The position numbers and the translations under genes were made by a program. Below the pieces are notes generated by a model. That model did not search any database, was not told where the DNA came from, and saw only the letters and a program-made list of their open reading frames with translations. Below, piece by piece: positions 28,761 through 40,266 of a stretch of DNA of 64,000 nt (positions within the stretch are counted from its first letter, which is position 1; the number at the start of each line of letters is the position of its first letter). The stretch is taken from assembly GCA_030770545.1 (NCBI GenBank), contig CM061098.1:19500501-19564500 (forward strand), written 5' to 3'. The stretch is from Macropodus opercularis. Lineage: Eukaryota; Chordata; Actinopteri; Anabantiformes; Osphronemidae.

Positions 28761-29419
28761 TCCAAACTTTATTTGATCGCCAATTTTTCTAAAAAATGAA
28801 AACGCCTATTGTGACCAGACACGTCAGTGTTATTCATGCAAGTCAAATTTGATATAAAAAGAGGGAGGACAGATCCCAAGATTTAAGCCTAATTCAGCTT
28901 AATTGGCCCTAACGTTTGGCAGTGAACTGCTTCCTCAGAGGGGGTTGATTCCAGGAACTGAGCAGAGGGGTAGATGAAACATTGGGAGGGTGAACTAGCT
29001 CCTCCCTCCAATGTTTGTTCTCCCCTGTAATTGGTTGAAGCCTATCCTGTCCCTCTTCTACGTGGCTAGTTCAGACAATCCCAGAGGAGTTACTAATGTA
29101 TAGGTGAAGTGGTTGTCAGTGACAGGTGGGATTCGATTTGAAGTTTAAGATTCCAATATTTCAATGTATTAAAATTAGTTAAACAGAGGGGTTGAGATGA
29201 GACAGCTACAATGGAATCAGAAATCCAAACTAAAGAAGTAGACTGCTGCCAAATATGCTGGTCAGGATTAAGGAGAGGCTGCTGGTGGATTCTGGTGGGT
29301 CAAACATGCTTCTTTTGTTTTACATATGACATAGAGATGAAGCTGAGGGTTATTTGATGTTAAATGTTAAACAGAGGGCTTTAATGGACGGTGAGGGGCA
29401 CAGGCCCCCGGCAACTGGC
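28761..29419. other. Unassigned DNA next to the PLE
   Basis: Possibly PLE upstream sequence. The minus strand at 28905-28945 has CTGAGGA, a GCAG-TTCA-CTGC stem and CAAAC, loosely hammerhead-like. Otherwise nothing is recognised. Confidence 0.35.
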
Positions 29420-29794
29420 TAGGTTAGGTTTGAAATGTGGTTTTATTTTAAAAAGACCAGAGCTGTGGTTCAAGTTGCACTGGCAGGCAGGGGTCTGTGC
29501 CATATCACCAAATAAGCCCAATCAGCCAGGATGTTGTATTTGATTGGTTTTATGCAGTTTTACAGAGATGGTTTGGTTCCTTTTGAGGTTGTTTATTTAC
29601 TTTGTTGTCTTCCTAAGTGATATTTGTTTTTTAGGTGCTTCTAAGCATCATGAGAGGGAGGAGAGGATCCCAGGAGGACATCCCATCAGTCCGAAGCTGA
29701 CTAGGCAGCCATGAGCAAGGTAAGTGCATGAAAAAAAAACTTAAAACAAAGAAGTTTTATAAATTTATAGTTTATGTACATGTATATACACACA
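29420..29794 (+). repeat. Third copy of the 61750-62100 segment, with exon-like part
   Basis: The segment shares TTAGGTTTGAAATGTG, GTCTGTGCCATATCACCAAA and an exon-like stretch with copy B. The exon-like stretch (29636-29720) has a TTTTTTAG acceptor and AG/GTAAGT donor. A C/G change near its end differs from copy B. Homology stops at the Tc1 insertion at 29795. Confidence 0.8.
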
Positions 29795-30134
29795 CAGTGG
29801 GTATGGAAAGTATTCAGACCCCCTTAAATGTTTCACTCTTTGTTATATTGCAGCCATATGCTAAAATCATTTAGGTTCGTTTTTTCCTCGTTAATGTACA
29901 CACAGCGCCCACATTGACAGAAAAACACAGAATTTTTGCAGATTTCTTAAAAAAGAAAAACTGAAATATCACATGGTCATAAGTATTCAGACCCTTTGCT
30001 CAGTATTTAGTAGAAGCACCCTTTTGAGCTAATGCAGCCACGAGTCTTTTGGGGAATTCTTTCACAGCTGCATTTGGGGATCCTCTGCCATTCCTCCTTG
30101 CAGATCCTCTGCAGTTCTGTCAGGTTGGATGGTA
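29795..30134. mobile_element. Tc1-like transposon end
   Basis: The terminal repeat starts CAGTGGGTATGGAAAGTATT and continues with the standard fish Tc1 end sequence (TTCACTCTTTGTTATATTGC, AAGTATTCAGACCCTTTGCT, CTCTGCCATTCCTCCTTGCA). Only one end is present. It is cut at about 30134 where a different Tc1 fragment begins. Confidence 0.85.
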
Positions 30135-30135
30135 A

Positions 30136-30440
30136 ACGTTGGACATTCGCCACTGGAGCCCTGTGCTCTTCAGAGGTGAAAGCAGGTTCACACTGAGCAC
30201 ACGTGACAGACGTGAGCCTGGAGACGCCGTGGAGAACGTCCTCCAGCATGACCGCTTTGGCGGTGGGTCAGTAATGGTGTGGGGTGGCATTTCTTTGGGG
30301 GGCCGCACAGCCCTCCATGTGCTCGCCACAGGTAGCCTGACTGCCATTAGGTACCGAGATGAGATGGGTTCCTAATGCAACACAACGCTAGACCTCAGCA
30401 GTTCCTGCAAGACTGTAAGGCGTCCCCTTCATCTACACAC
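30136..30440 (+). pseudogene. Tc1/mariner transposase central fragment
   Basis: The plus strand encodes ESRFTLSTRDRRE, a FGGGSVMVWGGIS block and RTALHVLATGSLTAIRYRDE, the central DDE catalytic region of a Tc1-family transposase. Both ends and the helix-turn-helix are missing, the first catalytic Asp context is altered (RGESRF), and a stop follows at 30375. Orientation and sequence suggest a different Tc1 family from the end fragment next to it, so this is a nested or composite remnant. Confidence 0.85.
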
Positions 30441-31105
30441 AGGACTGTAGCTGTCACATGTGAGGCGTGAGTTATGTTTGTTTGTAATATGGTTCATGCT
30501 GGAGGAGACCTGCTCACACACGTACGTGGATGCGAAGATCGACCTCTACGGAAAGATTTTCATGTTCATTAATGTTTCAGTCATTTGCCGGTTTTGGGAT
30601 ATTGATATGGATAATATTTACAAATGGATATGCAATGGACAGGTTTTAAACTGTAATGAGGGATTTACAATAGATGGGCATAGATGAGCATATTCTAATA
30701 ATCAGAGGTATGCAAATAAATATGAGCATAATATACTAATGTAGTGGAAAACATTAGCATATGTTAGTAGGCTTAGGATGCATTTTGTTCAGGCTTTGTT
30801 CATTTCCAGGGAATATGATTGTACAGGACGCTTGCTGGCCTTTGGCGGCTGCGAGGACGTCTGGCCTGTAGAGCGAAAGAATTTGGGCAAAACATTGCGA
30901 CCCGGTAACCAAAGCTATTGAGACAAAACAATTTCTGGTAATCACAAATCTTTGCATTTGGGCCGATGCAGGTTGAGGGATCAAAACACGCTCCCTAAAC
31001 ATCTGGGGGGAGAGTTCTCTGCCTGCCTTAGAGACAACTCGTTTTCTGTGGCCAGGCCTCCCCACGCGCTAGCAAGCATGGAGGCTCGCACATCTGCATT
31101 CACAT
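30441..31105. other. No recognised gene
   Basis: AT-rich then mixed DNA. Short frames on both strands (30460-30687 and 30754-31065) show no known domain. Confidence 0.4.
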
Positions 31106-31111
31106 CCTTTC

Positions 31112-31380
31112 AGCAGCCAATCAGATCCCTCCTGAGTGTGTTGACGTGGTGACAGAGGTCAGAGGGTTCACTGACCCACAGAAGGAGGAGTACTTCATGA
31201 AGAGGTTCAGAGATGAGCAGCAGGCCACAACCACCATCTCCCACGTCAAGACCTCACGAAGCCTCCGCATCATGTGTCACATCCCAGTCTTCTGCTGGAT
31301 CTGCTGAGAACCAGAGGGGGAGGGGAGCTGCCCAAGGCAGTGACGGAGATGTACATGTGCTTCCTGGAAACAAGACTGTT
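31112..31380 (+). pseudogene. NLRC3-like NACHT domain fragment
   Basis: The plus strand encodes IPPECVDVVTEVRGFTD, then a QKEEYFMKRFRDE block, SHVKTSRSLRIMCHIP and FCWI, which is the C-terminal half of the NACHT ATPase of teleost-expanded NLR (NLRC3-like) proteins. After FCWI near 31303 the frame is lost, and RTRGGGELPKAVTEMYMCFL continues in another phase, with a few residues missing. Walker A and B motifs, FISNA and LRRs are absent. Intact family members are cytosolic immune sensors; this is a broken piece. Confidence 0.78.
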
Positions 31381-32314
31381 TTGTGGTCATAGTTACACTG
31401 AGGTCGCTGATCGTTTAACATTTGGGCCACCCTGTCAATATTTGTATTTCTTTTTTAGTATATTTCAGAAAGCCATAAATTATATTGGAATATTCAAATG
31501 TTGGTCCATGTTGCTTTTTCTACTTTGCCAGTTCCCAGGGCTACGCTCCTCGTCATTGCATGCTACGCAATCTAAATGCGTGGCTCCTTGCTACCGCTAG
31601 GGGGCAGACTGTTCTTTGGTTTTGACCGACATCCCAGTAAAAAAGACCATTTTTGTGATGGTCCCAGTGTGTGATGCCAGGTTGGGGGTATAGTCCGGGC
31701 CTTCTCCCCCGTCAGTGTAAGTTTCTGATCAGTTCTGGTGGCGACTTGAAAACATGCACTAAACTAGAGATTCCTGAAAACCAGAAAGGTTTGAATGGAA
31801 AGTTGGTCTAAATGTTACCAAGCTTTAATCAAACGAGCCCAATGAACGTTACAGTAATTGATTAGGGAGAAACCCGTGATTTCGACTTCGACGGGCCTCA
31901 GATGCTCTACACCCTGGACACACTGGACGGGTCTTCACTGCTCAGGCTGGACTGATGACAGGACTCTGACTAGTTTAGTGAGAGACCTGTCAGGCGAGTC
32001 TTGGCCTGGGAGGTCGAAGCGTGGAGGAGTAGCGTGAGAGACCTGAAGAAGGTTCCTGCTGCTGCGACTGCACATCCACCGCTGGACTCGTTTTGTCTAG
32101 ACTTATAATAGTAGTAATATAGATTAGGTTTCTGTGTAACAGGTTAGGTTAAGATAACTTGCGTTCAATTGATTTAGGTTTACTTAAGTTGAATGTATTA
32201 AGTTGAGATCTGTGATGGGTTAGTGAAGGCAAGTATCAGTTTTTTATTGAACTTGTCTCGATATACTGTTCATGTGATGTTAGGTTGACCTCACTAACGT
32301 TTGTGTTCTCCGTT
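31381..32314. other. No recognised gene
   Basis: Low-complexity T-rich stretches and unremarkable DNA. Confidence 0.4.
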
Positions 32315-32560
32315 TTTTTTCTTCTCCTCCTTGAACCGACACCTTATCGCGGTGGAGGAGTTCGTGTGCCCGTGTGACTCTAGCAGCTGTGCTGTCTGGG
32401 CTAAATGCCCCCGGCAGGGTCTCCCATGACAAACGGGTCCTGGGCGACGGGCCAGACTAAGACTAAGGTTCATCTGTCGCAGGAGGAGCCGGAGGAGGCC
32501 CAGAGGAAGACCAGGACTCACTGGAGGGACGATGTCTGTCAGCCAGCCTGGGAAGGTTAA
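32315..32560 (+). mobile_element. LINE fragment (RTE-like)
   Basis: Blocks GAACCGACACCTTATCGCGG, GGCAGGGTCTCCCATGACAA and CTCACTGGAGGGACGATGTC match the 3' part of a fish LINE, in broken frames. Confidence 0.55.
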
Positions 32561-34229
32561 AGGTCATTACACCTGATGCTGACACGTGCTACTGATGGGG
32601 CTTTATTTGGTGCTGCCAGACACTTACACCAAGTCCTGAACGAGACCTTTCTGATGCAGCGTCTTTTGCTTCTCGCCCCATAACCTGGGTTAATATCTAT
32701 GTGTTGTTTCATTCCAGCCGCTGACACTTTCATCCTGTCTCTGTGTAACCCACATTAAATGATGAAGAATATTGATTTAGTTTTTTGCGTGTGTTACACC
32801 AGTAGGTGGCAGAATTGGCCTGTTGAGGATAAGTTCGATACAATCTATAGGGTTTTCTGTCAAAAATTCCAGGGATGAGAAGGCGACTGCATGTTTGAGG
32901 GTCCGATTTTGGGTCTGGCTGAGAAAAGAAAAGTTTGTGGCACTAAAGGCCCAGGTTCTGTTTGGTCTTAAACTGGAATGTTCTGAGTACTTGGGTCGAA
33001 GTAACGTTGGCCTGGAAGTTGCGCAGCGATAGCTGAGCAGCGGCGGTTCGACGGGCGGATCGTGGGAACTGCAGTGTTTAAAACACACTACCCGGGTTCT
33101 AGTGGCAGCTGTGAATGCAGACGGACACAGCGACTCCACTACCGCTGTCCACGCTCTGGGCCCACGCTCCACCATGTGCTCACTCCTTCGGTGGGGAACA
33201 TCCTTCACTCCTCCACCAGGGACAGGAACTCTCCGCCAAGCAGGAGCACACGCCACCCGTCACCGCTTCAGAGCCGTGGCCTCGCGCTCGGAGGAGCTGG
33301 TTCTCGCTCGTCATCGCCCAAGCTGAGGTCACCCAGGTGCTGGGAAACTCCTCGTGGCGAGGATTCAAGGCTTGGGATTCACTGGTTATTCACATTCACT
33401 GTATTATTCACTCATTCATCCCAGGTTCTACTGCAATCAGAGCCACGAGTCATTTCAGAGCCTGACCGAGCCATTTGTGAAGTGTTGCAGCCAAAACTAA
33501 CTCGGGTGCCTGCTGTTCGCTGCCACCGTCACTCATTTCATGTGTTTGCGTTCCACTTATAACGTCCACGAAAAGCGTCACGTTCTGTCCGTTGTGGTAT
33601 AGAACTCAAACTGGTACGGAAGTGAAACCGTATATAGTACGTGTGCTAAATAGAAGCACACTTTGAGTTCAAATGCTGAACTTATCATTGAGTCATTCAT
33701 TTCAGGTTCTTTTAGCGCCGCTGGTCCAGAAAGAAGGTGGGTAACAAACTGTCAGTCGCATGTTTCCTTAATGTGAGTAGTCTGCTGTGTGGGTGCAGGA
33801 CTGTGCTCTACTGTGGACAGTAGGTGGCGCCGTGAGGCTGAGGTTGGAGCTGGAGCCAGGACTGAGTCTGGCTGGTTCCTTCATCAAGGCAAGATGCTCA
33901 GCTCAGCCTCTGAAGGAGCATCTGAGTCTACAGCAGCTTCACTAGGATGGATCAGAGCGACCAGGACCATCTGGAACCATCGCGTTACATTTTGTTAGTA
34001 GTTTGATGTTTACCAGGATAACAAAAGGTTTTCTGCTTGTTTGTGCCAGTATTGAGCATAATAGTAGGATTGGAACAAATCAGTGTGTGTGAGTTCAGCA
34101 AAGAGAGCTCTAAGTTACGGAGGTCTTTGAAGGCCGCGCTGCGCCCCTTCCCTCGCTCACTACACGCTGAGCCGAGGAAAGGTCGTCGTCGTCTTTTCAA
34201 TTCCTCCGTCTTCAGGGCGTTTACATCAG
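32561..34229. other. No recognised gene
   Basis: 1.7 kb without convincing repeat or domain. A 166-codon frame at 33062-33562 overlaps others of similar length and appears to be chance. Confidence 0.4.
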
Positions 34230-34239
34230 CCTGGTTTTA

Positions 34240-34395
34240 AAGCCGAGAGGGCGTCTGCTGCTCCAAGCTGGTCTGGAGGCTGCTGTGATGTTTGGCAGCA
34301 CGGGGAGAGCTCTGGGTGTTTCCAGACAGCAGGGCTAGCGACGGGTTTGAGCTGGGGGAGGGTCCGATACAGCAGGCGGCGCTAATGCACCACTA
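34240..34395 (+). repeat. Dispersed copy of 22549-22680 block
   Basis: The run from GTCTGGAGGCTGCTGTGATG through GGGGGAGGGTCCGATACAGC is shared with 22552-22675 and 59464-59585, but the acidic GAA repeat does not follow. GCGCTAATGCACC comes next. Confidence 0.8.
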
Positions 34396-34639
34396 GGGGC
34401 GCGAAGCAGTGGTAGTGATGCTGGTTTGGTCTGGAGTATGTGGAGCCTGGCTTCCAGACTGGAAGAAGCACAGAGTCGGACTCTCCCCACGCTCCAAGTG
34501 ACGTCCTGGTGGCAGGCGACCTGTGAGCCGACCCCGCAGCTTCGTCAAAGCTCACTGGCTTTTCAGGCTGCTCTGCAGATGAGACTCCAGTCCCAGCGTG
34601 TGAGCTTCACACAGAGGTCAAGGTACAAGTGACACAGTA

Positions 34640-35030
34640 CCGGATAAGGAGGACTTGACTTGACATGTACAACAAGAGACTCCCGCTGACCTCCCACAGG
34701 TCCTCCACAGAGCATCACGACCTGCTCCATCAGCACACGGCGGCTCAGACGAAAGCTGTCCAGGGGCGACGGACACGTCTGGAAGATCGTGGGCCGTGCA
34801 ACGCTGGGCCCTGTACATGTGTCGAGTAGTATTTCACGGTGATTTGAAAACGGTTGTTTTCAACCTGCCCCCTTAAACGAGCTGATTTGTTTGTCTTTTC
34901 AATTGCTCCTGTAGTTTACGTGGTTTGTTTTGATGCTGAATGGATGGATGACTGCTGCACTTTGACACTTGATGTTTTTGTCGTGCATGTTGCAGTGACA
35001 ATAAAATGTCCTCTCTTCTCTTAAAAGGCA
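34640..35030 (+). mobile_element. CR1/L2-type LINE 3' end fragment
   Basis: Broken frames carry RSSTE and RKLSRGDGHVWKIVG-type blocks of the LINE C-terminus. The 3' end has TGACAATAAAATGTCC, a common LINE terminus. Confidence 0.55.
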
Positions 35031-36634
35031 TGTGGTTGAGTCGCACAGAAGCTCTTGTTTCACTAGTCCAGCCATCACCTACCGCCTCCAGACGTCCTCC
35101 TCTGCTGCAGGTCACACATTGGATAGCATGTAAATGAAGGGTCAGTAAATGAGTTATTCATTGTTTCAGCAGTTGTCTCAAGGCACTTTACAAGCAAGGT
35201 TTGAGATCAAACACAGCGAAGCGTTTAAATGCAATCAATCAGTAAGTTCTAATCTTAATATATAGACGTTTATAGAGATATTAAAAGCAATATACTCTGC
35301 CTCCAGCAGAGCCAGGCCCAATGTGGCGAACATCCGCCTTGAGGGGGTAGAGAAGAGAGAGACAACGTAGTGGTCAGAGACGTCCCAACTCAGAGGAATT
35401 GAAGCCGAGGCAGCATTAGGTTCAAATAATCAAACATGAATGAGAAATATGCAAAGGCAGGCAAACAAAGTCACCTCTCTCTCCTGCAGGGAGACGCTCA
35501 CAGGAAGTGGGGAAGGACGGAGCCTGGGAGACGCTGGCTGTGTCCCCCAGCACAGCTCACATCTCCCCCGTCTCCTTCTAGGGAGGTGGTTGAAACCCTG
35601 AACAAGCGTCACAATGTGGAGATTTCATACCAACAACTGTTTTGTCTAAGAGCCAGATTGTCTTCGGACCCAAGGCCAGCAAGCCTGCACAGCCTAGACA
35701 GGACCTGTTCTACTCTATTCTCAACCCTTTAGCCTGAACCACACGTATATGTGCTACATATGTATTCCACTACAAATGAACTAATTATGCATGGACTTTT
35801 TCCACCACAACGACACGACAAGAGGAAGCCGGCAGCAACAGGACAAACCCTGGGACAACGTAAGGCACAGTCACGATACTTTCTACAACAGGCAAATTAC
35901 TCATTAATTAACAAAAGAGCAATTTACCACAAAGCCAAATGTTCATGTTTTCAGCTATGTCACAGCCTCCACCGCTTCCTCTCTGCCAGGTCGACAGCGG
36001 GTAACCGCCTCACCAACGGAGTGTGACAGTGGACAAAGCAAAGGATCAGGCCACCGCCCTGTTCATCCATGGACACAACGTTTCTGAGAATGGAGAACAA
36101 CGCTGCGCTTTCCAAAACCACTGCCCTGCACCCACGGGGTAAAAAGTGAGACTGCAAGGAATAACTGCAGCCCCAGCAGCCTGTCAGCTCCTCCATCAGA
36201 GGGCCAGGAGGAAGAAGGAGCAAGGAACCACAGGCGTCTGCTGCGCGGAGCAACCGGAGACACTGGAAGGCGAAATCCCAGAGTTGATGCTGTACTGGAG
36301 GCGAGGTCCCGTCTCGAGGAGCCTCTCATCCAAAGAGCTGAAGACCCACTGAAACGGTGGGAGGCCGAGGCTTCGAGGATACTTCACTGCCGTTCCAACG
36401 CGAGCCACGTGGACGAAATATTGCCCTCAAGGTATCGGCATTGCAAAGATGAATACGTACTATAAAAAATGGCCTAAAAGGCTTCAGTCTACCCACGACC
36501 GGTTAAGGTGATGCTAGGAAGACGTCAGTCCCTCAGAGAGAGTCTCCTCAAAAACAGGACCGATAATCCCTGAGGCCCGTCCAAGCTGTGGCTTCTGGTA
36601 TTTCTGGTTCAAATGTGAAACAGTAGTGACTGCG
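35031..36634. other. Unassigned DNA upstream of an LTR-like element
   Basis: It contains a small match (about 35846-35878) to the CGGGACGACCTAAGGCACAG block of the tRNA-SINE-like tandem units. It may include internal sequence of an LTR element but shows no recognisable gag, pol or env. Confidence 0.35.
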
Positions 36635-37091
36635 TGTAATGGAATTTTTACTATATGTGACAGAACTGTGATGCATATTACTTGATATATCCTCATATGT
36701 ATTGGCTTTTATCTGTACTAAGTGAAGTAATCATAGAGTGAGTTATATACCTGCTTACAGAAATGTTTGAGAACAACGAGCCTTCTCTTCTGCCTTGAGA
36801 AAGGGAGGTAAGCTTTCGAGCTAGGTGGGGAGACACTGTCTAGTTCAAATTGGTTTACGACATGGGGCCATGGTGAGAGCACGGCAGCAGAACTTTGATT
36901 TACTTTGTTTCTGTTACACTTTCCCCCTGGTACAAGACAGTGACTGACCCTTAGTTGTGGGCTGATGAGTCTGAGTTACACTCAGGCAGGACAGCTTTGC
37001 ACTGACTCTGTGTACTTCTCTTCTTGCAAGAGTAAAAGACAACACGAAGACAACTTTGATTGGGTTTTGATTCATTCACCGGTTCCTAACA
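36635..37091. mobile_element. LTR-like element (solo or truncated)
   Basis: This 457-bp segment starts TGTAATGGAA and ends CCTAACA. The same start and following sequence is inserted in copy B at 63909, where copy A shows the uninterrupted site, so the TGTAATGGAA boundary is a true element end. I see no matching target duplication at 36630 and 37092, so this copy may be truncated, and the right end is inferred. Confidence 0.5.
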
Positions 37092-37330
37092 GGTTTTTGC
37101 CTCCACACTGCGCAAAAACAAGGCTTTTATGAAAACGCAGAATAAACAAATGTTCAGAAACACGCAAACCGTTCACAGTTGCTAAGTTAGGCTCAAATAT
37201 AATAGATAATATATTCAACGACGAGCCGACTCTTTGAAGAGAGTCAGGCCAAAAGAGTGGGACAAAGCCCAGAGTAGTAGTTTGGTTGCAGTGAATGCGG
37301 CCGCCACATACACAGCCCCCTAGCGGTATT
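37092..37330. other. No recognised feature
   Basis: AT-rich DNA up to the promoter-like region. Confidence 0.4.
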
Positions 37331-37334
37331 CTGA

Positions 37335-37410
37335 CACGTGATTGGGGGATTGAAGCGTCACGTCAGTGCTTCTGTAATGTGATTGGCTGTGGGCGGGAAG
37401 ACGAGTTCCG
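37335..37410 (+). promoter_or_regulatory. TATA-less promoter-like region
   Basis: Within 60 bp lie a CRE-like TCACGTCA (37358-37365), inverted CCAAT boxes ATTGG (37341 and 37382) and a GC box GGGCGG (37391-37396). This arrangement is typical of housekeeping promoters. Confidence 0.5.
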
Positions 37411-37697
37411 ACAACGCAGGCTAACAGTTGATGCTGATAATGACCGAGGACCAGAGTTTCCGCTTTCAGCTGTGTTGCGGTTGTTGTAGCCACCGCAACA
37501 TGAAGTTGAACACAGCAGAAGCCTGTTGACGGCCATTAACCCTGAACGTGACCGTGAAGAGGCAGGTGTCGTTGATCCAGCTGTTCGGGCTAACCAGCTA
37601 GCTAGCTAGATAGCTAGCCGGTTAGCCGGTAGCCTCGCAGCTACACCGGGCACAGCAACGAGGAGCAGCCTGGACTGTGACCTTGACCTGCCGCCAT
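37411..37697 (+). other. Putative first exon with start codon split by intron
   Basis: Downstream of the promoter-like boxes the sequence ends GCCGCCAT/GTGAGTAC: a near-perfect initiation context in which the donor GT begins at the G of ATG, so the start codon would be completed by the next exon. Two acceptor-like sites downstream on the plus strand (CTACAG near 39682, CCCTGCAG near 41424) could serve, but no product is recognised. Confidence 0.35.
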
Positions 37698-37994
37698 GTG
37701 AGTACTCAGATGCTTCCAAGGCTGGGACGTCACAGAAAAGTCGATTTGCAGAGATGCGGGAGGACGAACATTTAGTTTCCCTCTCAAGTCTGACCTTTGA
37801 TTGACAGCTTCATTAACGTCCTGCTAACACAAAGAAAAACCCTCAGAACAACCTCGACGTGTATTTGTACCGTGGTACTGAAATGCACATTGTTCATTCG
37901 GTGTAGTCGTTGACTCCAACACAGCTGCTGTGCTGAGAGCAGACTGGCCTGTAGGGTGGAGACCAGTTGATGGAGAAAGCATCACAGAGGTCGT

Positions 37995-40266
37995 CTAGAT
38001 TTGATGAAGCCTGGTCATGATGTGCTTTGCAAGGTGGTGGTCATACGCGTGTTGCTGAGTCCACAGCCTATAGTCCCGCCTGATGTGAAGACGTGTCCCG
38101 TAGCGTGAGGCTGCCTGACCGTGACGCTTCTCTTCACGCGCTGCTTCCTTAGACGCTGTGTGACCGACGCTGGTCTGGTTCGGGACCATGCGACTGTGGT
38201 TGAGTCTCCAGATTAGGCTGATCAGTGGAGAGTTGGAGACGGTGCAGGGGATGGTGCTGTCACTGCTGGAGCCACTGATAGAAACTGAAATGATGCAACA
38301 CAAATATTAATGTAATACAGTGACGTGTGTAGTTTCTGGGCCTTGTGAGATTCATCGAACGCTCACCCAGGCTCTCCTCCCGTTTGTGCTGCTGACGGTG
38401 CAGCTGTCGTCCACATCGGTAGCATCGTGTGAGCGTAGCAGAGAGCTGCGGGTGTAGCAGAGCGGCTGTTCAGTCCGCTGGGCTGTGGTTGTGCTGTGGA
38501 GGGCGGTGGTGGACCAGCTGAGTCCAGGTTCAGCTGCAGCTCATCCAGTTTCCTACCTGCTCCAGGTGGACTTTACAAACAAATGGATTGACGCAGCTTT
38601 GAATTAATGAGGATTATTTTACTCAGTGGAAGTAAAACCTACCTACCTATCGTTCAGTGGCTTTATTTTGTGTAAACACACACACGCAGAAGCTTCACTT
38701 TGGAGACTGGAGCTGGAGAATGAAAGATCTTGACGTTCGGCACAAAGTACGTCACAAATGATGTCAGATAGTTTGTGTGTTTGTCTCGCCGGACACTTTT
38801 AAGTTGATAAATGAGTCCTTGTTACTGGTTCTGGTGCTGGTCAAGCACTGGAATCTGCCCTGGTCCTGAACCTTGACCCCCGTCAGCTGCAGTGAGGCGT
38901 TTCCTCCGGAGATCTGATCCCGGAACAGCGACGTCCTGCCTGTGAAGCGCTGGTCCTGGTTTGTGAGCTGGTCTCGGTAGTCATGGCAGGAGTGGACATG
39001 AAGGTCACATCAAGGTCAGCGTCTCCCTGAAAGCTGCACGGTAGCGCGCATGTTTCCATGGCAACACACGACGCAAACATTCATACAGAATTAGATGATT
39101 TAATTATTTAGAGGTTTTAAATATTAATTAATTGAGGGTCCTATAGCTGATTTAGTTCTACTTGAGTATTTCTTCGCTTTCTTGTTTCACTGTGATCATT
39201 TAGTCGACAGTTCACCCAGTGTAAAATTGAAAAGCTGCTTTCTGTCGTGTGAAACAGGCCTCATGGAGTTTGTGTTGTGCAAATCGCTGTATTTTTGGTT
39301 TTGAAGTGTCAAACGCTTTTAGTTCTTTTACGCAGCATAAAAATCTCACCCATTGTCACTTACGTTGATGCTGTAATGAAACTTCTGTTTATTATAAATA
39401 AAACTTGTGTTAATGAAACCAGCTCAGAAATAGACGGCGTCGTCTGCTCTAAACGCTCGGCACCAAATGGAATCCGATTCAGTTCATTTCACTTTTTCAT
39501 GTGTTTTTCTTGCTGGTTTTTAATATTTTTCTCGTTATGGGGGTTTGTGTGTTTCATAATCAGGCGATGTCCGTGACTCACACATCCAGCAGACAAAGAA
39601 CGGGCCTGGCTCTGATTATCCGGTCCGCACAGCCGTCCGTGAGCAGGTCCGTTCTAAACAGAACCATCGTGTTTCTCTACAGGTGTGACGTCGTTGAGGT
39701 GCGTCCAGATCAGATGCGTCATGGATGAACATGTTCCAGTTAACGGAGGGCTGGGACCAAGTCCCCGACGCCGCTGGAGGAAGAGACCTACTGGGAGGAG
39801 GAAGAGCGTTTTTCTATTGGCTGGGATCGGTAGGAGAATTTCTCTAGTATGTTATTACCAGTAATGAGTGCGTCGCCTTCGCTGTGATCTTTAATACGCG
39901 CAGGCGTAATGATGACACGTTGGGGTCCAGTCTCTGACGATGATGTTACACACATTGCTCTAAACCGAGTCTCTAGGTGGAGACGCAGCGTAGTTAGTTG
40001 ATAGCAGTTTAAACCAGGTAGTGGTTTGCTGACGCATCAATATGTGACGTGTCTAATGTGTCTAATGTGAATGTTTGACGCTGGCTTGATTCTCGTTGCG
40101 TCTCTCGGGGCAGGACGAGCGTGTCCTGGAGGGATTCCTTCAGACATCGGGGTCGGAGTAAACCTCCGGCTGGTCGCCTCCTCTCAGACCTACCTGATCC
40201 CGCAAGAGTCCAGAACCACAGGACGGAACCGACCAGTGAGAACTGGGTGAGACTGGGTCTGCTCAT
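37995..40266 (-). pseudogene. B7-family (CD276/HHLA2-like) Ig gene, decayed
   Basis: Four minus-strand exon remnants are visible. At 40194-40266 a signal peptide (MSRPSLTQFSLVGSVLWFWT) ends at a phase-1 donor CAG/GTAGGT, usual for Ig genes. At 38795-39065 an Ig V domain has CALPCSFQGDADLDVTF, then after a frame change RFTGRTSLF, ISGGNASLQLTGVKVQDQGR and a final C, the B7 pattern. At 38367-38556 an Ig C-like part has GLSWSTT and DDSCTVSSTNGRRAW in a phase with upstream stops. At 38000-38284, after a TTTCAG acceptor, STIPCTVSNSPLISLIWRLN opens another Ig domain with its second Cys block in another phase. Family members are immune-cell surface ligands. Repeated frame damage makes function unlikely. 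Confidence 0.72.
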
